The notes: generated by a model not told the origin, from the letters alone. A DNA stretch of 64,000 bases from Desulfuromonadales bacterium (GCA_014860225.1 JACZKE010000052.1:124001-188000); one strand, 5' to 3'; shown: positions 34,549 to 45,156, counted from the stretch's first letter. A program made the numbers and translations.

Positions 34549-37185
34549 ATGGATATGAACCGCATGACCCAGAAAACCCAGGAAGCGATCCAATCGGCCC
34601 AGAGCCTTGCGGTTCGCTACGGCCACGTCGAAGTTGACGGTGAACACTTGTTGCTGGCACTTCTGGAGCAGGAGGACGGACTTGTCTCCCGACTTGTCCA
34701 GCGGCTGAATATTGATCCCGAGCTTGTGATTGAGGCCGTTCGCTCACAACTGCAAAGGATCCCTTCGGTTTCCGGTCCCGGTGTAGAACCCGGCAAGATT
34801 TATGTTACTCAACGCTTCAATCAAATATTGGTCAAGGCTGAGTCCGAGGCAAAGCGGCTCAAAGATGATTTTATCAGCGTAGAGCATATACTGCTGGTGA
34901 TGACCGATGAAGGCAATAAGACGGCGGTCGGCAGAATCTTGCAGCAATTCAATCTGAGCCGTGACCGACTGCTGCAGACATTGACCGCTGTGCGTGGGCA
35001 TCAGAGAGTGACGAGTGCTGATCCTGAAGGAACCTATGAGGCGTTGGAGAAGTATGGACGCGACCTTGTAAAAGAGGTCCAGAAGGGCAAGCTTGACCCG
35101 GTGATTGGCAGGGATGGCGAGATCCGGCGAGTGATCCGCATCCTCTCCCGCAAAACCAAGAACAATCCTGTCCTGATCGGGGAACCCGGGGTTGGCAAGA
35201 CAGCAATCGTCGAAGGTTTGGCGCAACGCATCGTACGTGGCGATGTGCCGGAGGGTTTGAAAGACAAAACCATCTTTGCGCTCGATATGGGGTCCTTGCT
35301 TGCAGGAGCCAAGTACCGTGGAGAATTCGAAGAGCGGCTTAAGGCCGTTCTCAACGAGATCCGCCAAAGTGCCGGTCGGATTCTGCTCTTCATTGATGAA
35401 CTGCATACCATTGTCGGTACCGGTAAAGCAGAAGGGGCTATTGATGCCGGCAATATGCTGAAGCCGATGTTGGCTCGCGGCGAACTGCACTGTGTCGGTG
35501 CAACGACCCTCGACGAGTATCGTCAGTATATAGAAAAGGATGCGGCCCTGGAGCGGCGTTTTCAGCCGGTTCTGGTCGAGCAGCCGACGGTTGAAGATAC
35601 CGTCAGCATCCTGCGCGGTCTGAAAGAGCGCTTCGAAGTTCATCATGGCGTGCGTATTCAGGATAATGCGCTGGTGGCTGCCGCCACCCTGAGTCATCGC
35701 TATATCACAGATCGTTTTCTGCCTGACAAGGCGATTGACCTGGTCGATGAGGCCTGTGCCATGATTCGCACTGAAATTGATTCTTTGCCGACCGATCTTG
35801 ATGAAGTGACCCGGCGGGTGATGCAGTTGGAAATCGAAGAAGCCGCCTTGAAAAAGGAGAAGGATAAAGCGAGCCAGATGCGCCTTGAACATCTGCGTAA
35901 GGAACTCGCCGACCTGCGCCATCAGGCTGATACGTACAAGGCACAGTGGGAGACCGAAAAAGAGGAGATCAAGAAGCTGCAGGCTTTGCGCGAGGAGATC
36001 GAAAAAACCCGCCAGCAGATCGAGGTCGCCGAGCGGGAGTATGACCTGAACCGGGCGGCGGAGCTCAAGCATGGTCGTCTGCCAGAGCTGGAGAAGAAGC
36101 AGCGTGATGCTGAGCGGAAACTCACTGTTGAGGGCGAGGGGAAGCGCCTGCTGCGTGAGGAGGTCACTGAAGACGAGATCGCAGGCATCGTCGCTCTCTG
36201 GACCGGCATTCCCGTCACCCGCCTGGTTGAAGGGGAGAAGGAGAAGTTGCTCAAACTCGACCAGATTCTACATCAGCGCGTGATCGGTCAGGATGAAGCG
36301 GTGCAATTGGTTGCCGATGCCGTTATCCGTGCACGGGCAGGGATCAAGGACCCGCGTCGACCGATAGGTTCGTTCATCTTTCTGGGCCCGACCGGGGTCG
36401 GTAAGACTGAGCTGGCGCGGACTCTCGCCGAAGCCCTCTTCGACAGCGAGGCGAATATGGTGCGGATAGACATGTCGGAGTATATGGAGAAGCATACAGT
36501 CAGCCGACTGATCGGTGCACCACCCGGTTATGTCGGCTTCGAGGAGGGCGGCCAACTCTCAGAGGCCGTGCGGCGTCACCCCTACAGCGTCGTGTTGTTC
36601 GATGAGATTGAAAAGGCGCATCCGGATGTCTTCAATGTGCTGCTGCAGGTTCTCGATGATGGACGCATCACTGATAGTCATGGTCGCACGGTCGATTTTA
36701 AGAATACTGTGCTGATCATGACGTCCAATATTGGCTCACAGTATCTTCTCGAAGGACTTGCACAAGAGGGCGTGATCAGTGAGGGGACCCGAGAAATGGT
36801 GATGAGTGCTCTGCGCAGTGGCTTCAAACCGGAATTCCTCAATCGGGTTGATGATATCGTCTTGTTCAAACCACTGACTCTGGCAGAAATTGAACAGATT
36901 GTTGAGCTGCAGGTCAAAGAGCTGCAGCAACGGCTGGCAGCTCTTGGTCTGTTCCTTGTCTTGACGCCGGCTGCACGCAGCTTTGTCGCAAGAACTGCTT
37001 ATGATCCTGTTTATGGTGCCCGGCCGCTTAAACGCTATCTGCAACATCACCTGGAAACCAAAATTGGACGCGCTATGATTGCTTCAGAGGTACTGGAAGG
37101 CAATTATATCAAGGTTGATGAAGATAATGATGCCCTGACAATCAGTTTTGAGGTGCCTGTATCGACAGGCGCGAGTGCTGAATAG
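34549..37185 (+). CDS. clpB: ATP-dependent disaggregase ClpB
   Basis: Hexameric chaperone that pulls aggregated proteins apart together with DnaK. The 878-aa length and domain order fit: N-domain ([20 protein letters not shown]), AAA-1 with GEPGVGKT near 208, coiled-coil M-domain at about 400-520 (long Lys/Glu helices), AAA-2 with [10 protein letters not shown] near 610, and a C-terminal D2 small domain ([20 protein letters not shown]). ATG 34549 has AGGAGA upstream. A sigma-32-like promoter lies further upstream. A small thioredoxin-like gene follows. Confidence 0.96.
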   Translation: MDMNRMTQKTQEAIQSAQSLAVRYGHVEVDGEHLLLALLEQEDGLVSRLVQRLNIDPELVIEAVRSQLQRIPSVSGPGVEPGKIYVTQRFNQILVKAESEAKRLKDDFISVEHILLVMTDEGNKTAVGRILQQFNLSRDRLLQTLTAVRGHQRVTSADPEGTYEALEKYGRDLVKEVQKGKLDPVIGRDGEIRRVIRILSRKTKNNPVLIGEPGVGKTAIVEGLAQRIVRGDVPEGLKDKTIFALDMGSLLAGAKYRGEFEERLKAVLNEIRQSAGRILLFIDELHTIVGTGKAEGAIDAGNMLKPMLARGELHCVGATTLDEYRQYIEKDAALERRFQPVLVEQPTVEDTVSILRGLKERFEVHHGVRIQDNALVAAATLSHRYITDRFLPDKAIDLVDEACAMIRTEIDSLPTDLDEVTRRVMQLEIEEAALKKEKDKASQMRLEHLRKELADLRHQADTYKAQWETEKEEIKKLQALREEIEKTRQQIEVAEREYDLNRAAELKHGRLPELEKKQRDAERKLTVEGEGKRLLREEVTEDEIAGIVALWTGIPVTRLVEGEKEKLLKLDQILHQRVIGQDEAVQLVADAVIRARAGIKDPRRPIGSFIFLGPTGVGKTELARTLAEALFDSEANMVRIDMSEYMEKHTVSRLIGAPPGYVGFEEGGQLSEAVRRHPYSVVLFDEIEKAHPDVFNVLLQVLDDGRITDSHGRTVDFKNTVLIMTSNIGSQYLLEGLAQEGVISEGTREMVMSALRSGFKPEFLNRVDDIVLFKPLTLAEIEQIVELQVKELQQRLAALGLFLVLTPAARSFVARTAYDPVYGARPLKRYLQHHLETKIGRAMIASEVLEGNYIKVDEDNDALTISFEVPVSTGASAE

Positions 37186-37320
37186 AGGAAATAAACTTAT
37201 ATTGCCGTGATGCCGAAATTTCCCGAAATGCTGTTGGCAACAAATAGAAAGTGCTTGCCTTTTTTGTTTGGAGCCCTATAATTGATAAAAAAGGTCATCA
37301 TTAGCAGAAAGGATTTCATC

Positions 37321-37596
37321 ATGCGAATAGATATTCTCTGTAAACCGGAAGGTGATCAGCGCGGTGAGCAAATCCTTGCCAAGGTTCGTCAGGCTCTGAA
37401 CGAGATGGAGGTGCGTGCAGAAGTACATCTCTTCTGTGACCGTCGCAAGTTGATTGATAATCGCGTTTATGTTGCTCCGGCCCTACTGATTGATGATGTC
37501 GTGCGTGTTGCCGGACGAGTTCCCGATATCCGTGAAATAAAGTCTTTTATTGTGGAACGACCCCGATATGTTGAGCGGATGAAGGAAGTTGCCTGA
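37321..37596 (+). CDS. Small thioredoxin-like fold protein, 91 aa
   Basis: MRIDILCKPEGDQRGEQILA and later VYVAPALLIDDVVRVAGRVP with the cis-Pro-type APAL strand suggest a compact thioredoxin fold, but no CxxC is present; a single Cys7 lies at the first strand end. This type resembles the small thioredoxin_3 / KaiB-like group. GAAAGGA precedes the ATG at 37321. It follows clpB by 135 bases on the same strand; whether they share a transcript is uncertain. Function unknown. Confidence 0.65.
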   Translation: MRIDILCKPEGDQRGEQILAKVRQALNEMEVRAEVHLFCDRRKLIDNRVYVAPALLIDDVVRVAGRVPDIREIKSFIVERPRYVERMKEVA

Positions 37597-37611
37597 ATCT
37601 GCTTTTAAATA

Positions 37612-37788
37612 CGGTTCTATAACTCAAAAGAAGGCTTGACGCAAAAGAAGGTTTAACGCGGAGACGCAGAGGTCGCAGATTAAAAAACATTTTGATGGAA
37701 AAATGACTGACACCTTGGTCACTCTTCTCAGCGTCTCCGCGACTCTGCGTTAATTGTTGGGCTGACCATTGTTTGGGTTACAGGTCCG
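37612..37788. repeat. Palindromic element with terminal inverted repeats, copy L
   Basis: Left end CGGTTCTATAACTCAAAAGA, right end GTTTGGGTTACAGGTCCG, arms AACGCGGAGACGCAGAGGTC and AGCGTCTCCGCGACTCTGCG, core GACACCTTGGTCACTCTTCTC. Close kin of B and H, with the same left-half duplication as H. It lies between convergent genes. Confidence 0.85.
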
Positions 37789-37803
37789 TTTAAATAAGTT
37801 AAA

Positions 37804-39717
37804 CTAACACAAGGGCCCTGTTTGCGCAGGGCCCTTTTCTTTTGCTCCGCCAGCCACGGGAGCCAGCAGCCCTTCGCTGACCGCGAATTGTACCAGCTCT
37901 ATACCGGTCGCCTGTGAGAGACTGCCAGCGAAAATATCTTTAGGACTGAGGCTGCCATTGCTTTGCTTCAGCAGGTGCAGCATCTCTTCGCTTAACGATT
38001 CACAGATGACTTCGTTACCACGTCTCATGAAGAGTGCGACTGAGCCAATAGGCCGAAAGAGGTCGGAAATCTCTTCCAGTTGCACCCCTTCCATTTCCAG
38101 CAGGTCCAGAATTTCATAGGCAAACGGCACCAGGCGACACTTGTTTGAACGCTGCAGGGGCGTCTCCCAGAGGTTTGTCTGCAGCAACGTCTCGCTCGGC
38201 GGCGGCGGAAGCTCTTCACCAAGCAGGGTTTCTGCATAGTGGAAGTGGTAACAGAGCAGGTCAAGGAACACGCTGACCAGGTGACCCTGGCCTGTACTCC
38301 GCAGTTTCTGGCTGAGGTAACCCTGCAGCATGCGATAGACGTCATCCGCAGCCCAGTTGTCAGGAGTCAGCAGGTTTTCGTAACTGATCCCCTGTTGCTG
38401 CAAGGCCCATGTGAAAAAATCTTCAAAAAGCTCACTCGGTCGGGTCTGCAAGGCATGTACAATCGCGGGGAAGAACGCGACGGCGCGGCCGGTATTGTAA
38501 AAGACGTCAACGGTAGCGGCCAGCCGTCGGCATAGCTCCATCTCTGCAGCGGACCAGTTTGCCGACGAAATTAACTCATAGGGGGGCTCCTGCTGCGCTT
38601 CAATCCCGTAACGGTCGCGCTGCTGGGACAGCCTGGTGCCAGGAAGAACCGCCAGCGGGAAAATGTGGACGTGGTTCGGTGAAAAGCTTAATGCCGTATC
38701 CAGGCTGTCCTTGAAGCCAGCGTAGCTGTCCTGCGGAAGTCCGTAAATCAGGTCGAACCCGTATATGACCCCTTCTGCTTCAAGAAGATGGACTTTTTCC
38801 GCAAGGATATCCAGATCAAGCGGCCGGTGGATGGCTTTGAGCACCTGTTCGTGAACGGACTGCAGGCCGAGCTGCACAGAACAGTTTAATTCGCCCAGCA
38901 GGCTGGCGGTATGTCGATCTATGAAATCGGCCTTGGCCTCCAGGTGATACTGAAGATGAGGCGCCTTTTCGAGCAGCAGCTCCAGCAGGGCAATACCGCG
39001 CTTCGGAGGATAATTGAAGGTTGAATCCAGAACCCATATCTGGCTGATTTCCGCCCTGGCAAATAGCTCAAGTTCCGCCTCCAGGCGTTGTCGATCAATG
39101 TGACGGACGCCTGCATGACCACGTGCTTCAAAACAGTAGTCGCAGGAAAAGGCACAGCCGCGGGCGACTTCCCAGAGAACACCGCCTGATGGTTCTGGCA
39201 CAAGAATACCGGTGAGCCATGGTGAAGGTGCAGCGCCGAGGTCGTGCGGACAATACTCTGCGCCCGATAATGCCCCTTCCTCCCGCATAAGCGTAACTCC
39301 CGGTAATGGTTGATCCGGAAGCCCTTTTGCCAATGCGGCTAGCAGTCCTGTGAGAGCCGTCTCTCCCTCACCGTGGACCAGAGCCGTCCAGGGTGCTGCC
39401 GATGCCAGCCCGGATGGGTCGCCTGTTGCCTCTGGGCCACCGGCAATCAGGTACAGGCGGGGGGCGATTTCGTGCAGTTGCCGGACAATGCTGATCAGTC
39501 GCTGCCGGTTCCAGACATAGATCGGAAAGGCGACAACGTCCGGTTTTACCTCGAGAATTGCAGAGAGAATCTCCTGGTCGGTTTGTTCCGGAAAAGAGTC
39601 GATCAGGACACTGGATTTACGAAAGCTTGGCGGAAGGGCTGCTGCCAGGCAACCGGCAGCCAGTGAAACCGCCTGAGTGGAGCGACGGACATGGAGGGTA
39701 CAAAATACAATTTTCAT
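37804..39717 (-). CDS. B12-binding domain radical SAM protein (DUF4080-type)
   Basis: A 637-aa protein. Residues 1-130 look like a cobalamin-binding Rossmann domain (VVAFPIYVWNRQRLISIVRQL, then LIAGGPEATGDP, lacking the DxHxxG loop). The radical SAM motif CAFSCDYC places Cys188, Cys192 and Cys195 for a 4Fe-4S cluster, followed by the TIM-barrel part (SVQLGLQSVHEQVLKAIHRP, YGFDLIYGLPQDS). The C-terminal 200 residues resemble DUF4080. It may be a methyltransferase or related enzyme; substrate unknown. Start is ATG 39717; the frame to 39765 lacks a ribosome site. Confidence 0.82.
   Translation of the reverse strand: MKIVFCTLHVRRSTQAVSLAAGCLAAALPPSFRKSSVLIDSFPEQTDQEILSAILEVKPDVVAFPIYVWNRQRLISIVRQLHEIAPRLYLIAGGPEATGDPSGLASAAPWTALVHGEGETALTGLLAALAKGLPDQPLPGVTLMREEGALSGAEYCPHDLGAAPSPWLTGILVPEPSGGVLWEVARGCAFSCDYCFEARGHAGVRHIDRQRLEAELELFARAEISQIWVLDSTFNYPPKRGIALLELLLEKAPHLQYHLEAKADFIDRHTASLLGELNCSVQLGLQSVHEQVLKAIHRPLDLDILAEKVHLLEAEGVIYGFDLIYGLPQDSYAGFKDSLDTALSFSPNHVHIFPLAVLPGTRLSQQRDRYGIEAQQEPPYELISSANWSAAEMELCRRLAATVDVFYNTGRAVAFFPAIVHALQTRPSELFEDFFTWALQQQGISYENLLTPDNWAADDVYRMLQGYLSQKLRSTGQGHLVSVFLDLLCYHFHYAETLLGEELPPPPSETLLQTNLWETPLQRSNKCRLVPFAYEILDLLEMEGVQLEEISDLFRPIGSVALFMRRGNEVICESLSEEMLHLLKQSNGSLSPKDIFAGSLSQATGIELVQFAVSEGLLAPVAGGAKEKGPAQTGPLC
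37811..37843 (+). terminator. Terminator overlapping the 3' end of the radical SAM gene
   Basis: AAGGGCCCTG (37811-37820) and CAGGGCCCTT (37827-37836) form a 10-bp stem followed by TTCTTTT on the plus strand. It lies inside the last codons of the minus-strand gene ending at 37804, so it can terminate clpB-side transcription while being coding on the other strand. Confidence 0.7.
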
Positions 39718-39781
39718 AAGCACTCGCGATAAGTTAACTCTAGCGGCTCGTTTCGCCTTCGTCAACCAACGGTAAAAAGTA

Positions 39782-39873
39782 CGGTTCTACATCTGAAAAA
39801 GTTCGGCCACCAGGTCACAAAGACAAAGTTTGACGTTCTAAAGAAAGTTCAAAACACCAAAGACCATTGAAAG
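39782..39873. repeat. Truncated palindromic element, copy M
   Basis: Left terminal repeat CGGTTCTAC and left arm GGCCACCAGGTCACAAAGAC are present, as in copy K, but the right half is rearranged (a GTTCTAAAGAAAGTTC insertion and a partial ACACCAAAGACC). It lies between the patatin gene and the radical SAM gene. Confidence 0.6.
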
Positions 39874-39895
39874 AGTCCCGTTCCTGAGAGCCCGA

Positions 39896-41011
39896 CTATT
39901 CCGGTGGCGCTTTATCGAGGTTCTTTGCTGTTGTCTCAATACCATGCCGGGCAAATATCCTGGATAACTCCTGGTAGTTGCTCTTCATCTCCGAAAGGGT
40001 TAATTGGTAGCCGTAATGCATGACCTGATTACGTGCGGTAATCGACATGGGGCCCTGGAAAAAGAGCAGTGCTTCATCGTTGCCTGGTTCAAAGAGTAGA
40101 ATATCCACCTCAGGATGCGTTTGCCGATAGTAATCGAGAGACAGGGTCAGTTTTTCACGGCACTCGACCCGCTTTGCCTGTTCCCATGTGAACAGGATGC
40201 CAAGTTCGTCAATCTGAGAACATTTTCCATAGGAGAGAGAGGGGAGACATGTAATCTCCTGATCGTTACGAAAAGGAACCCGTGGGTTGATCAGTACAAT
40301 CAGGCGAGCACCATTCTCGATGGCGATATCAATGTGCGTGACCTGTCCGGTGGACCCGTCAATAAAAGAGTTCTCGCCGATTCGGTATGGCTGGAAGAAG
40401 AAAGGGATGGCACTGGACGCTGTTATGGCCTGGCATATGTGCAGGTTCTTATATCCTTCTGTGCCGAAGACGACTCTTTCGCCGAAATCAAGGTCGTAGG
40501 CGGGAATAAACAGTTCACAGCCAAGATTATTGAAATCATCGCTGATGCCTTCGTTGTGAAATGAGCTGCACAGGTAGGACTGAAGTGGGTCCAGAGAGTA
40601 AAGTCCGGCCGGGAACTGCTCATGGAGCAGATGCGGAAGATCACTCAGGCTGAATTCCCAGGCATTTTTACGGTAATGTTGCCGCACATGCAGCAAATTG
40701 CGCGGCAGCCTGCTGAGGGAGCGGATGACTGCCCACCAGTCAAAACGATAAATATCGCGTCGACGCCAGTTGAAAACGGTCATTTCATTGCGTGCAATGG
40801 TCTTGAATAGCCCGCCAGGATCGATACGGTTTGCCACCAGGGTGGCAATAACAGAGCCAGCACTGATGCCGATGTAGGTGTCGAAACGGCGGGTGGAAAA
40901 TCCCGGGCAGAAGAGACGGTCGAATGCAGCGAGACAGCCGATTTCATATGCAGCGCCCATGATGCCGCCACCGGTAAGGATCATAGCTGTTTTACTGCGT
41001 TGATTGGTCAT
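39896..41011 (-). CDS. Patatin-like phospholipase
   Basis: A 371-aa serine acyl hydrolase. The oxyanion loop LTGGGIMGAAYE is at residues 12-23, the nucleophile elbow GISAGS gives Ser50, and the dyad Asp lies in FIDGSTGQ near residue 200. The family cleaves fatty acyl chains from membrane lipids. ATG 41011 is chosen because family proteins begin shortly before the GGG loop. A start at 41065, overlapping the upstream stop, would add 18 residues from a dispersed 28-bp repeat. Confidence 0.85.
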   Translation of the reverse strand: MTNQRSKTAMILTGGGIMGAAYEIGCLAAFDRLFCPGFSTRRFDTYIGISAGSVIATLVANRIDPGGLFKTIARNEMTVFNWRRRDIYRFDWWAVIRSLSRLPRNLLHVRQHYRKNAWEFSLSDLPHLLHEQFPAGLYSLDPLQSYLCSSFHNEGISDDFNNLGCELFIPAYDLDFGERVVFGTEGYKNLHICQAITASSAIPFFFQPYRIGENSFIDGSTGQVTHIDIAIENGARLIVLINPRVPFRNDQEITCLPSLSYGKCSQIDELGILFTWEQAKRVECREKLTLSLDYYRQTHPEVDILLFEPGNDEALLFFQGPMSITARNQVMHYGYQLTLSEMKSNYQELSRIFARHGIETTAKNLDKAPPE

Positions 41012-41029
41012 GATCGGACTCAACGTTTT

Positions 41030-41057
41030 ATGCACTCGCAAAAACTCATGGGATGGC
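41030..41057. repeat. 28-bp dispersed repeat, identical to 32388-32415
   Basis: Positions 41030-41057 are a perfect reverse complement of 32388-32415 (ATGCACTCGCAAAAACTCAT at the start). The other copy is the centre of palindromic element K. Here it stands alone between the hypothetical and patatin genes, and it may be the remnant of an element. Confidence 0.85.
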
Positions 41058-41064
41058 GACGCCA

Positions 41065-41631
41065 TCAACGTTTAGCACGCACTCTGATCTTTGGTTTGCC
41101 GGTTTCTGTAACAACCACAAAATCAATCTGTTTGTCACCAAAGCGCTTCTTTATGGCTTCTTCCTGTTTCGCCAGAAAGCTGATAACCTGATCTCTGTTG
41201 GGTGGGCGAAGCTTGCATCTCTGGTGCGCGGTGACAAGCTCCTGATAAAGTGTGTCTATCGGATCCACAGAAGCTCCGGTCTGATTGGCATCCTGTTCTG
41301 ACGACTTCGTCTGCGCAAAACGTTGGATGCGTGATGTGTGACGTTCGTACTTACCCTCATCGATCTGGCGCAGGACGCGATCCCAGTAGCCGCAGTAGCT
41401 GTTGAAACGGCTGGTAATGCTCTGCAACCGGAAGCGCAGGTCGGTCTGAGGAATGTAGTGACTTATCATCTTGCGCATGCGCAGGGTGAGTTTCTGACGC
41501 GCCTGCTCTGGCGAGCGTTTTTCCAAACCAAGAAAATATTGCTCGAAAGCAATCTCAAGATCTTTGAGGTCTTTCTCGAGCAGGTTCAACATCTCTGTGA
41601 TTTGCCCGCGACTGCCCATCTTTTCGTCCAT
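41065..41631 (-). CDS. Hypothetical protein, 188 aa, mainly helical
   Basis: An acidic-then-basic soluble protein. The first 90 residues form long helices (ITEMLNLLEKDLKDLEIAFE, PEQARQKLTLRMRKMI), then RFNSYCGYWDRVLRQIDEG, a linker, and a basic C-terminal part (FGDKQIDFVVVTETGKPKIR). It resembles the C-terminal part of MXAN_5187-type proteins known from Myxococcus and Geobacter, but I am not sure. No signal peptide or membrane segment. It ends just before the patatin gene on the same strand. Function unknown. Confidence 0.6.
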   Translation of the reverse strand: MDEKMGSRGQITEMLNLLEKDLKDLEIAFEQYFLGLEKRSPEQARQKLTLRMRKMISHYIPQTDLRFRLQSITSRFNSYCGYWDRVLRQIDEGKYERHTSRIQRFAQTKSSEQDANQTGASVDPIDTLYQELVTAHQRCKLRPPNRDQVISFLAKQEEAIKKRFGDKQIDFVVVTETGKPKIRVRAKR

Positions 41632-41738
41632 TTTTATGAGAAAATTTCATCTCCAATATACTGGAGCAGTGGTTGGATGGCAAAGAGAAACCTGAACGGG
41701 ACATGAGACAGGCTCCCGGTAAATATTTCCGGTGACTA

Positions 41739-41763
41739 TAGATCGGTCTTAGATCGGTCTTAA
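41739..41763. repeat. 11-bp tandem duplication upstream of glmU
   Basis: TAGATCGGTCT occurs twice in a row (41739-41760). It lies between divergently oriented genes, about 60 bases before the glmU start, and may be a doubled operator or a recent duplication. Confidence 0.6.
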
Positions 41764-41820
41764 CTTGACCTTTGTGAGTCGTTTCGAAATAATATGATTT
41801 TAAACTCAGGAGGGAAAATT

Positions 41821-43218
41821 ATGTCAAAAAATTTAGCGGCGGTGATCCTGGCGGCAGGTCAGGGAACCCGGATGAAATCGGATTTGCCGAAGGTACTTCA
41901 TCAGGTGGCCGGCAAGCCGCTGCTGAGCCATGTTGTGCAGATCGCCAGAGAGCTCGAAGCGGCGCTGATCATTCCGGTCATCGGCCACGCTGCTGATCGG
42001 GTCCGTGATGCGCTGGAGAGCGAAAATTTGACCTTTGTCCTGCAGGCAGAACAACTCGGTACCGGCCATGCCCTGCAGTGTGCCGAAGCTGCACTTAATG
42101 GTTTTACGGGAGACCTCTTGCTGCTCTGCGGCGATGTTCCATTGCTGCGCAGTTCCACCTTGCAGAAGCTTTTGGCTCATCATCACCTAAATTCAGCCTG
42201 TATTACCATTCTGACCGCACAGATGATCAACCCCACAGGCTATGGTCGGATTATTCGCGGACCGAACGGGGTCGAGCGGATTGTCGAGGAAAAAGACGCG
42301 TCCAGCACTGAACGCCAGGTTGACGAAATCAATACCGGCATCTATCTTTTCAGGGCGCCGGAGGTTTTCGGCTTTTTACAACAGCTTGATAACAGCAACG
42401 TTCAGGGTGAATACTACCTGACCGATGTCGTGGCGGTTGCTCGCCAGGAGGGAAAACGGGTTGAAGCCCTGATGATAGAAAATGCCGAGGAAGCGATGGG
42501 CATTAATGACCGGGTGCAACTGGCCCAGGCCGGAACCCTGCTGCGTCAGCGCATCAATGAAGCTCACCAGCGTGCCGGCGTGACCCTGATAGATCCGGAC
42601 ACGACTTATATCGATCCGGATGTCGCCATTGGCTGCGATACCCTGATTCACCCCGGTGTTCATCTGCGGGGCAAGACAACCATCGGCAGCGGCTGCGAAA
42701 TTGAGCCGGGGGTCATCGTTACTGACTGCATCATCAGTGACCGGGTGCATCTGAAGCCCGGCTCCGTGTTGAGTGAATCAAGAATCGGTGCTGACTGCGC
42801 TATAGGGCCAATGGCGCACCTGCGGCCCGGAACAGTGCTGGCCGGCAACAACAAGATCGGCAATTTTGTGGAAACCAAGAAAGCCGTGATCGGCGAGAAG
42901 TCACAGGCAAGTCATCTGACTTACATCGGCGATGCGGTTCTTGGCAAAAACGTCAATATCGGCTGCGGCACCATCACCTGCAATTACGATGGCGTCAACA
43001 AGTATCAGACGACCATCGAGGACGATGTCTTTGTCGGCAGCGACACCCAGTTCATCGCCCCGGTCACCATTGGCCGCGGCAGCCTGATCGCTGCCGGTTC
43101 GACGATTACCGGGGATGTTCCGGCTGATGCTTTGGCCATTGCCCGTGTCGAACAGAAGAATATAGAAGGTTGGGCGGAACGCAATCGGCAAAAACGTCAA
43201 AATCAAGACAAGAAGTGA
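41821..43218 (+). CDS. glmU: Bifunctional N-acetylglucosamine-1-P uridyltransferase / acetyltransferase
   Basis: Makes UDP-GlcNAc for peptidoglycan and LPS. The 465-aa protein has the N-terminal pyrophosphorylase motif LAAGQGTRMKSDLPK, the LLCGDVPLL loop and NTGIYLF, and the C-terminal left-handed beta-helix with hexapeptide repeats (IGCDTLIHPGVHL, IGSGCEIEPGVIV, IGCGTITCNYDGVNK with the acetyltransferase site). ATG 41821 has AGGAGG directly upstream. glmS follows at 43275, so the two make one pathway operon. Confidence 0.96.
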   Translation: MSKNLAAVILAAGQGTRMKSDLPKVLHQVAGKPLLSHVVQIARELEAALIIPVIGHAADRVRDALESENLTFVLQAEQLGTGHALQCAEAALNGFTGDLLLLCGDVPLLRSSTLQKLLAHHHLNSACITILTAQMINPTGYGRIIRGPNGVERIVEEKDASSTERQVDEINTGIYLFRAPEVFGFLQQLDNSNVQGEYYLTDVVAVARQEGKRVEALMIENAEEAMGINDRVQLAQAGTLLRQRINEAHQRAGVTLIDPDTTYIDPDVAIGCDTLIHPGVHLRGKTTIGSGCEIEPGVIVTDCIISDRVHLKPGSVLSESRIGADCAIGPMAHLRPGTVLAGNNKIGNFVETKKAVIGEKSQASHLTYIGDAVLGKNVNIGCGTITCNYDGVNKYQTTIEDDVFVGSDTQFIAPVTIGRGSLIAAGSTITGDVPADALAIARVEQKNIEGWAERNRQKRQNQDKK

Positions 43219-43274
43219 TCTCGAAATCTTGCTTTTAACTTTTCACATTTAACATTTCACATATCGAGGTCCCT

Positions 43275-45104
43275 ATGTGCGGCATCGTTGGTTATATTGG
43301 TCCCCGGCAAGCAACGTCAATTGTTCTGGATGGTTTGCGGAAACTTGAATACCGCGGTTATGATTCGGCAGGGATAGCAGCCCTTGATCAGGGGAAGATC
43401 AATATATGTCGTGCTGAAGGCAAGCTGGTCAACCTGGAAAAAATTCTGCATGAGCGGGCCCTGATCGGTACCATCGGTATCGGCCATACCCGCTGGGCAA
43501 CCCACGGCCGTCCCTCGGAAATCAATGCTCACCCTCACAACTCCGGTGGTTTCGTGGTCGTGCATAACGGCATTATTGAAAACTACCTCGATCTCAAAAC
43601 CCGTCTGCGTGAGCAGGGCCATCATTTCAGCTCAGATACCGACACGGAGATCATTGCCCACCTGGTTGAAGAGCATTACAAGGAGTGCAGTGACTTCGAG
43701 ACGTCCGTGCGCAAAGCTCTCGGCGATGTGCGTGGTGCCTACGCGGTAGCGATGATCTGTGAACAGGAGCCTGATAAATTGATCGCCGCCAAACAGGGCT
43801 CGCCTCTGGTTGTCGGCCAGGGACAGGGAGAGTTTTTCGTTGCCTCCGACATCCCGGCCATGCTCTCCCATACACGTGAAATGGTTTTTCTTGAAGACGG
43901 CGAATTGGTTGTTTTCACCACGGAAGCCATGGCGATTACCACATTGGATGGGACGCCGGTGGAGAAAACGCCGAAAACCATTACCTGGAGCCCGGTCATG
44001 GCCGAGAAGGACGGCTACCGGCACTTTATGCTCAAGGAGATCCATGAACAGCCGCGGGCGATTGCCGACACGATTGCCGGGCGGATTCGCGAAGAGCACG
44101 CAGAAGTGTTTCTGGCAGACCTCGGTCTCGAAGATGATTTTCTCAATGACCTGGAACGGATCTACATCGTTGCCTGTGGTACCTCGTGGCATGCCGCCCT
44201 GGTCGGTAAGTTTTTGCTGGAGAAGCACGCCCGGATTCCGGTCGAAGTCGATATCGCCAGCGAATTCCGCTATCGTGATCCGCTGGTTACCGCAAAGACC
44301 CTGACCCTGGTGATCAGCCAGAGTGGTGAGACAGCCGACACCCTGGCTGCCTTGCGTGAGACTCATGGCAAAGGCGGCAAGGTCCTCGCCATCTGCAACG
44401 TGGTTGAATCCTCCATCGCCCGCGAAAGCGACGGCATCATCTATACTCACGCCGGGCCGGAAATCGGCGTTGCCTCTACCAAGGCTTTTACCACCCAACT
44501 GGTTGCCCTCTACCTCTTTACTCTTTATCTCGGTAATCTGTGTGGCAAGCTGGATCTGGAAACCCGCCGCACCATGCTGGACGCCCTGGTCAGTCTGCCG
44601 CGCAAGGTGGAAGAGTGTCTCGAGCTGAATGCAGCCATTGAACAGGCTGCGCAAAGCCTGATGCATGCCAGCGATTTCCTCTATCTCGGCCGCGGCAACC
44701 AGTATCCGATTGCCCTGGAAGGAGCGCTCAAGCTCAAAGAGATATCCTACATCCATGCCGAGGGCTACCCCGCCGGTGAAATGAAGCATGGTCCGATCGC
44801 CCTGATCGATGAGCAATTGCCGGTAGTGGTGATTGCACCGCACAACGAAACTTTTGAGAAGGTCGCCGCCAATATGGAAGAAGTCCAGGCGCGTGGCGGG
44901 CGAGTGCTGGCGGTGACTGATCAGGCTGCGACCGGGCTTGCTGACAGAGCGGAAATAGTCCTGGTTGTGCCGCAGACTGTTGATGATCTGATGCCGGTGC
45001 TTACGTCGATTCCCCTGCAACTATTGGCCTACCACATCGCCGTCCTCAAGGGGACCGATGTCGATCAGCCTCGGAATCTTGCCAAAAGCGTTACTGTGGA
45101 GTAG
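43275..45104 (+). CDS. glmS: Glucosamine-fructose-6-phosphate aminotransferase
   Basis: Converts fructose-6-P and glutamine to glucosamine-6-P. At 609 aa it is complete: N-terminal nucleophile Cys2 in [26 protein letters not shown], and two SIS domains ([31 protein letters not shown]) with the C-terminal [17 protein letters not shown] tail. GAGGT precedes the ATG. The 56-base gap after glmU contains a pyrimidine-rich tract (AACTTTTCACATTTAACATT) that is not a known riboswitch. Confidence 0.97.
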   Translation: MCGIVGYIGPRQATSIVLDGLRKLEYRGYDSAGIAALDQGKINICRAEGKLVNLEKILHERALIGTIGIGHTRWATHGRPSEINAHPHNSGGFVVVHNGIIENYLDLKTRLREQGHHFSSDTDTEIIAHLVEEHYKECSDFETSVRKALGDVRGAYAVAMICEQEPDKLIAAKQGSPLVVGQGQGEFFVASDIPAMLSHTREMVFLEDGELVVFTTEAMAITTLDGTPVEKTPKTITWSPVMAEKDGYRHFMLKEIHEQPRAIADTIAGRIREEHAEVFLADLGLEDDFLNDLERIYIVACGTSWHAALVGKFLLEKHARIPVEVDIASEFRYRDPLVTAKTLTLVISQSGETADTLAALRETHGKGGKVLAICNVVESSIARESDGIIYTHAGPEIGVASTKAFTTQLVALYLFTLYLGNLCGKLDLETRRTMLDALVSLPRKVEECLELNAAIEQAAQSLMHASDFLYLGRGNQYPIALEGALKLKEISYIHAEGYPAGEMKHGPIALIDEQLPVVVIAPHNETFEKVAANMEEVQARGGRVLAVTDQAATGLADRAEIVLVVPQTVDDLMPVLTSIPLQLLAYHIAVLKGTDVDQPRNLAKSVTVE

Positions 45105-45156
45105 CTGTTGATGGCAAAGAATGTGTTCAGCATTCATTGATGCGGAGGATGAAAAA

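Noticed and set aside
34744-36072. 442-aa minus-strand frame opposite clpB
   Set aside because: Antisense of clpB and no motif.
43219-43274. glmS ribozyme or riboswitch before glmS
   Set aside because: The 56-base gap is too short and holds only a simple pyrimidine-rich tract.
43632-45020. 462-aa minus-strand frame opposite glmS
   Set aside because: Antisense of a certain gene; composition (many His, Gln, Gly, Asp) is typical of shadow frames.
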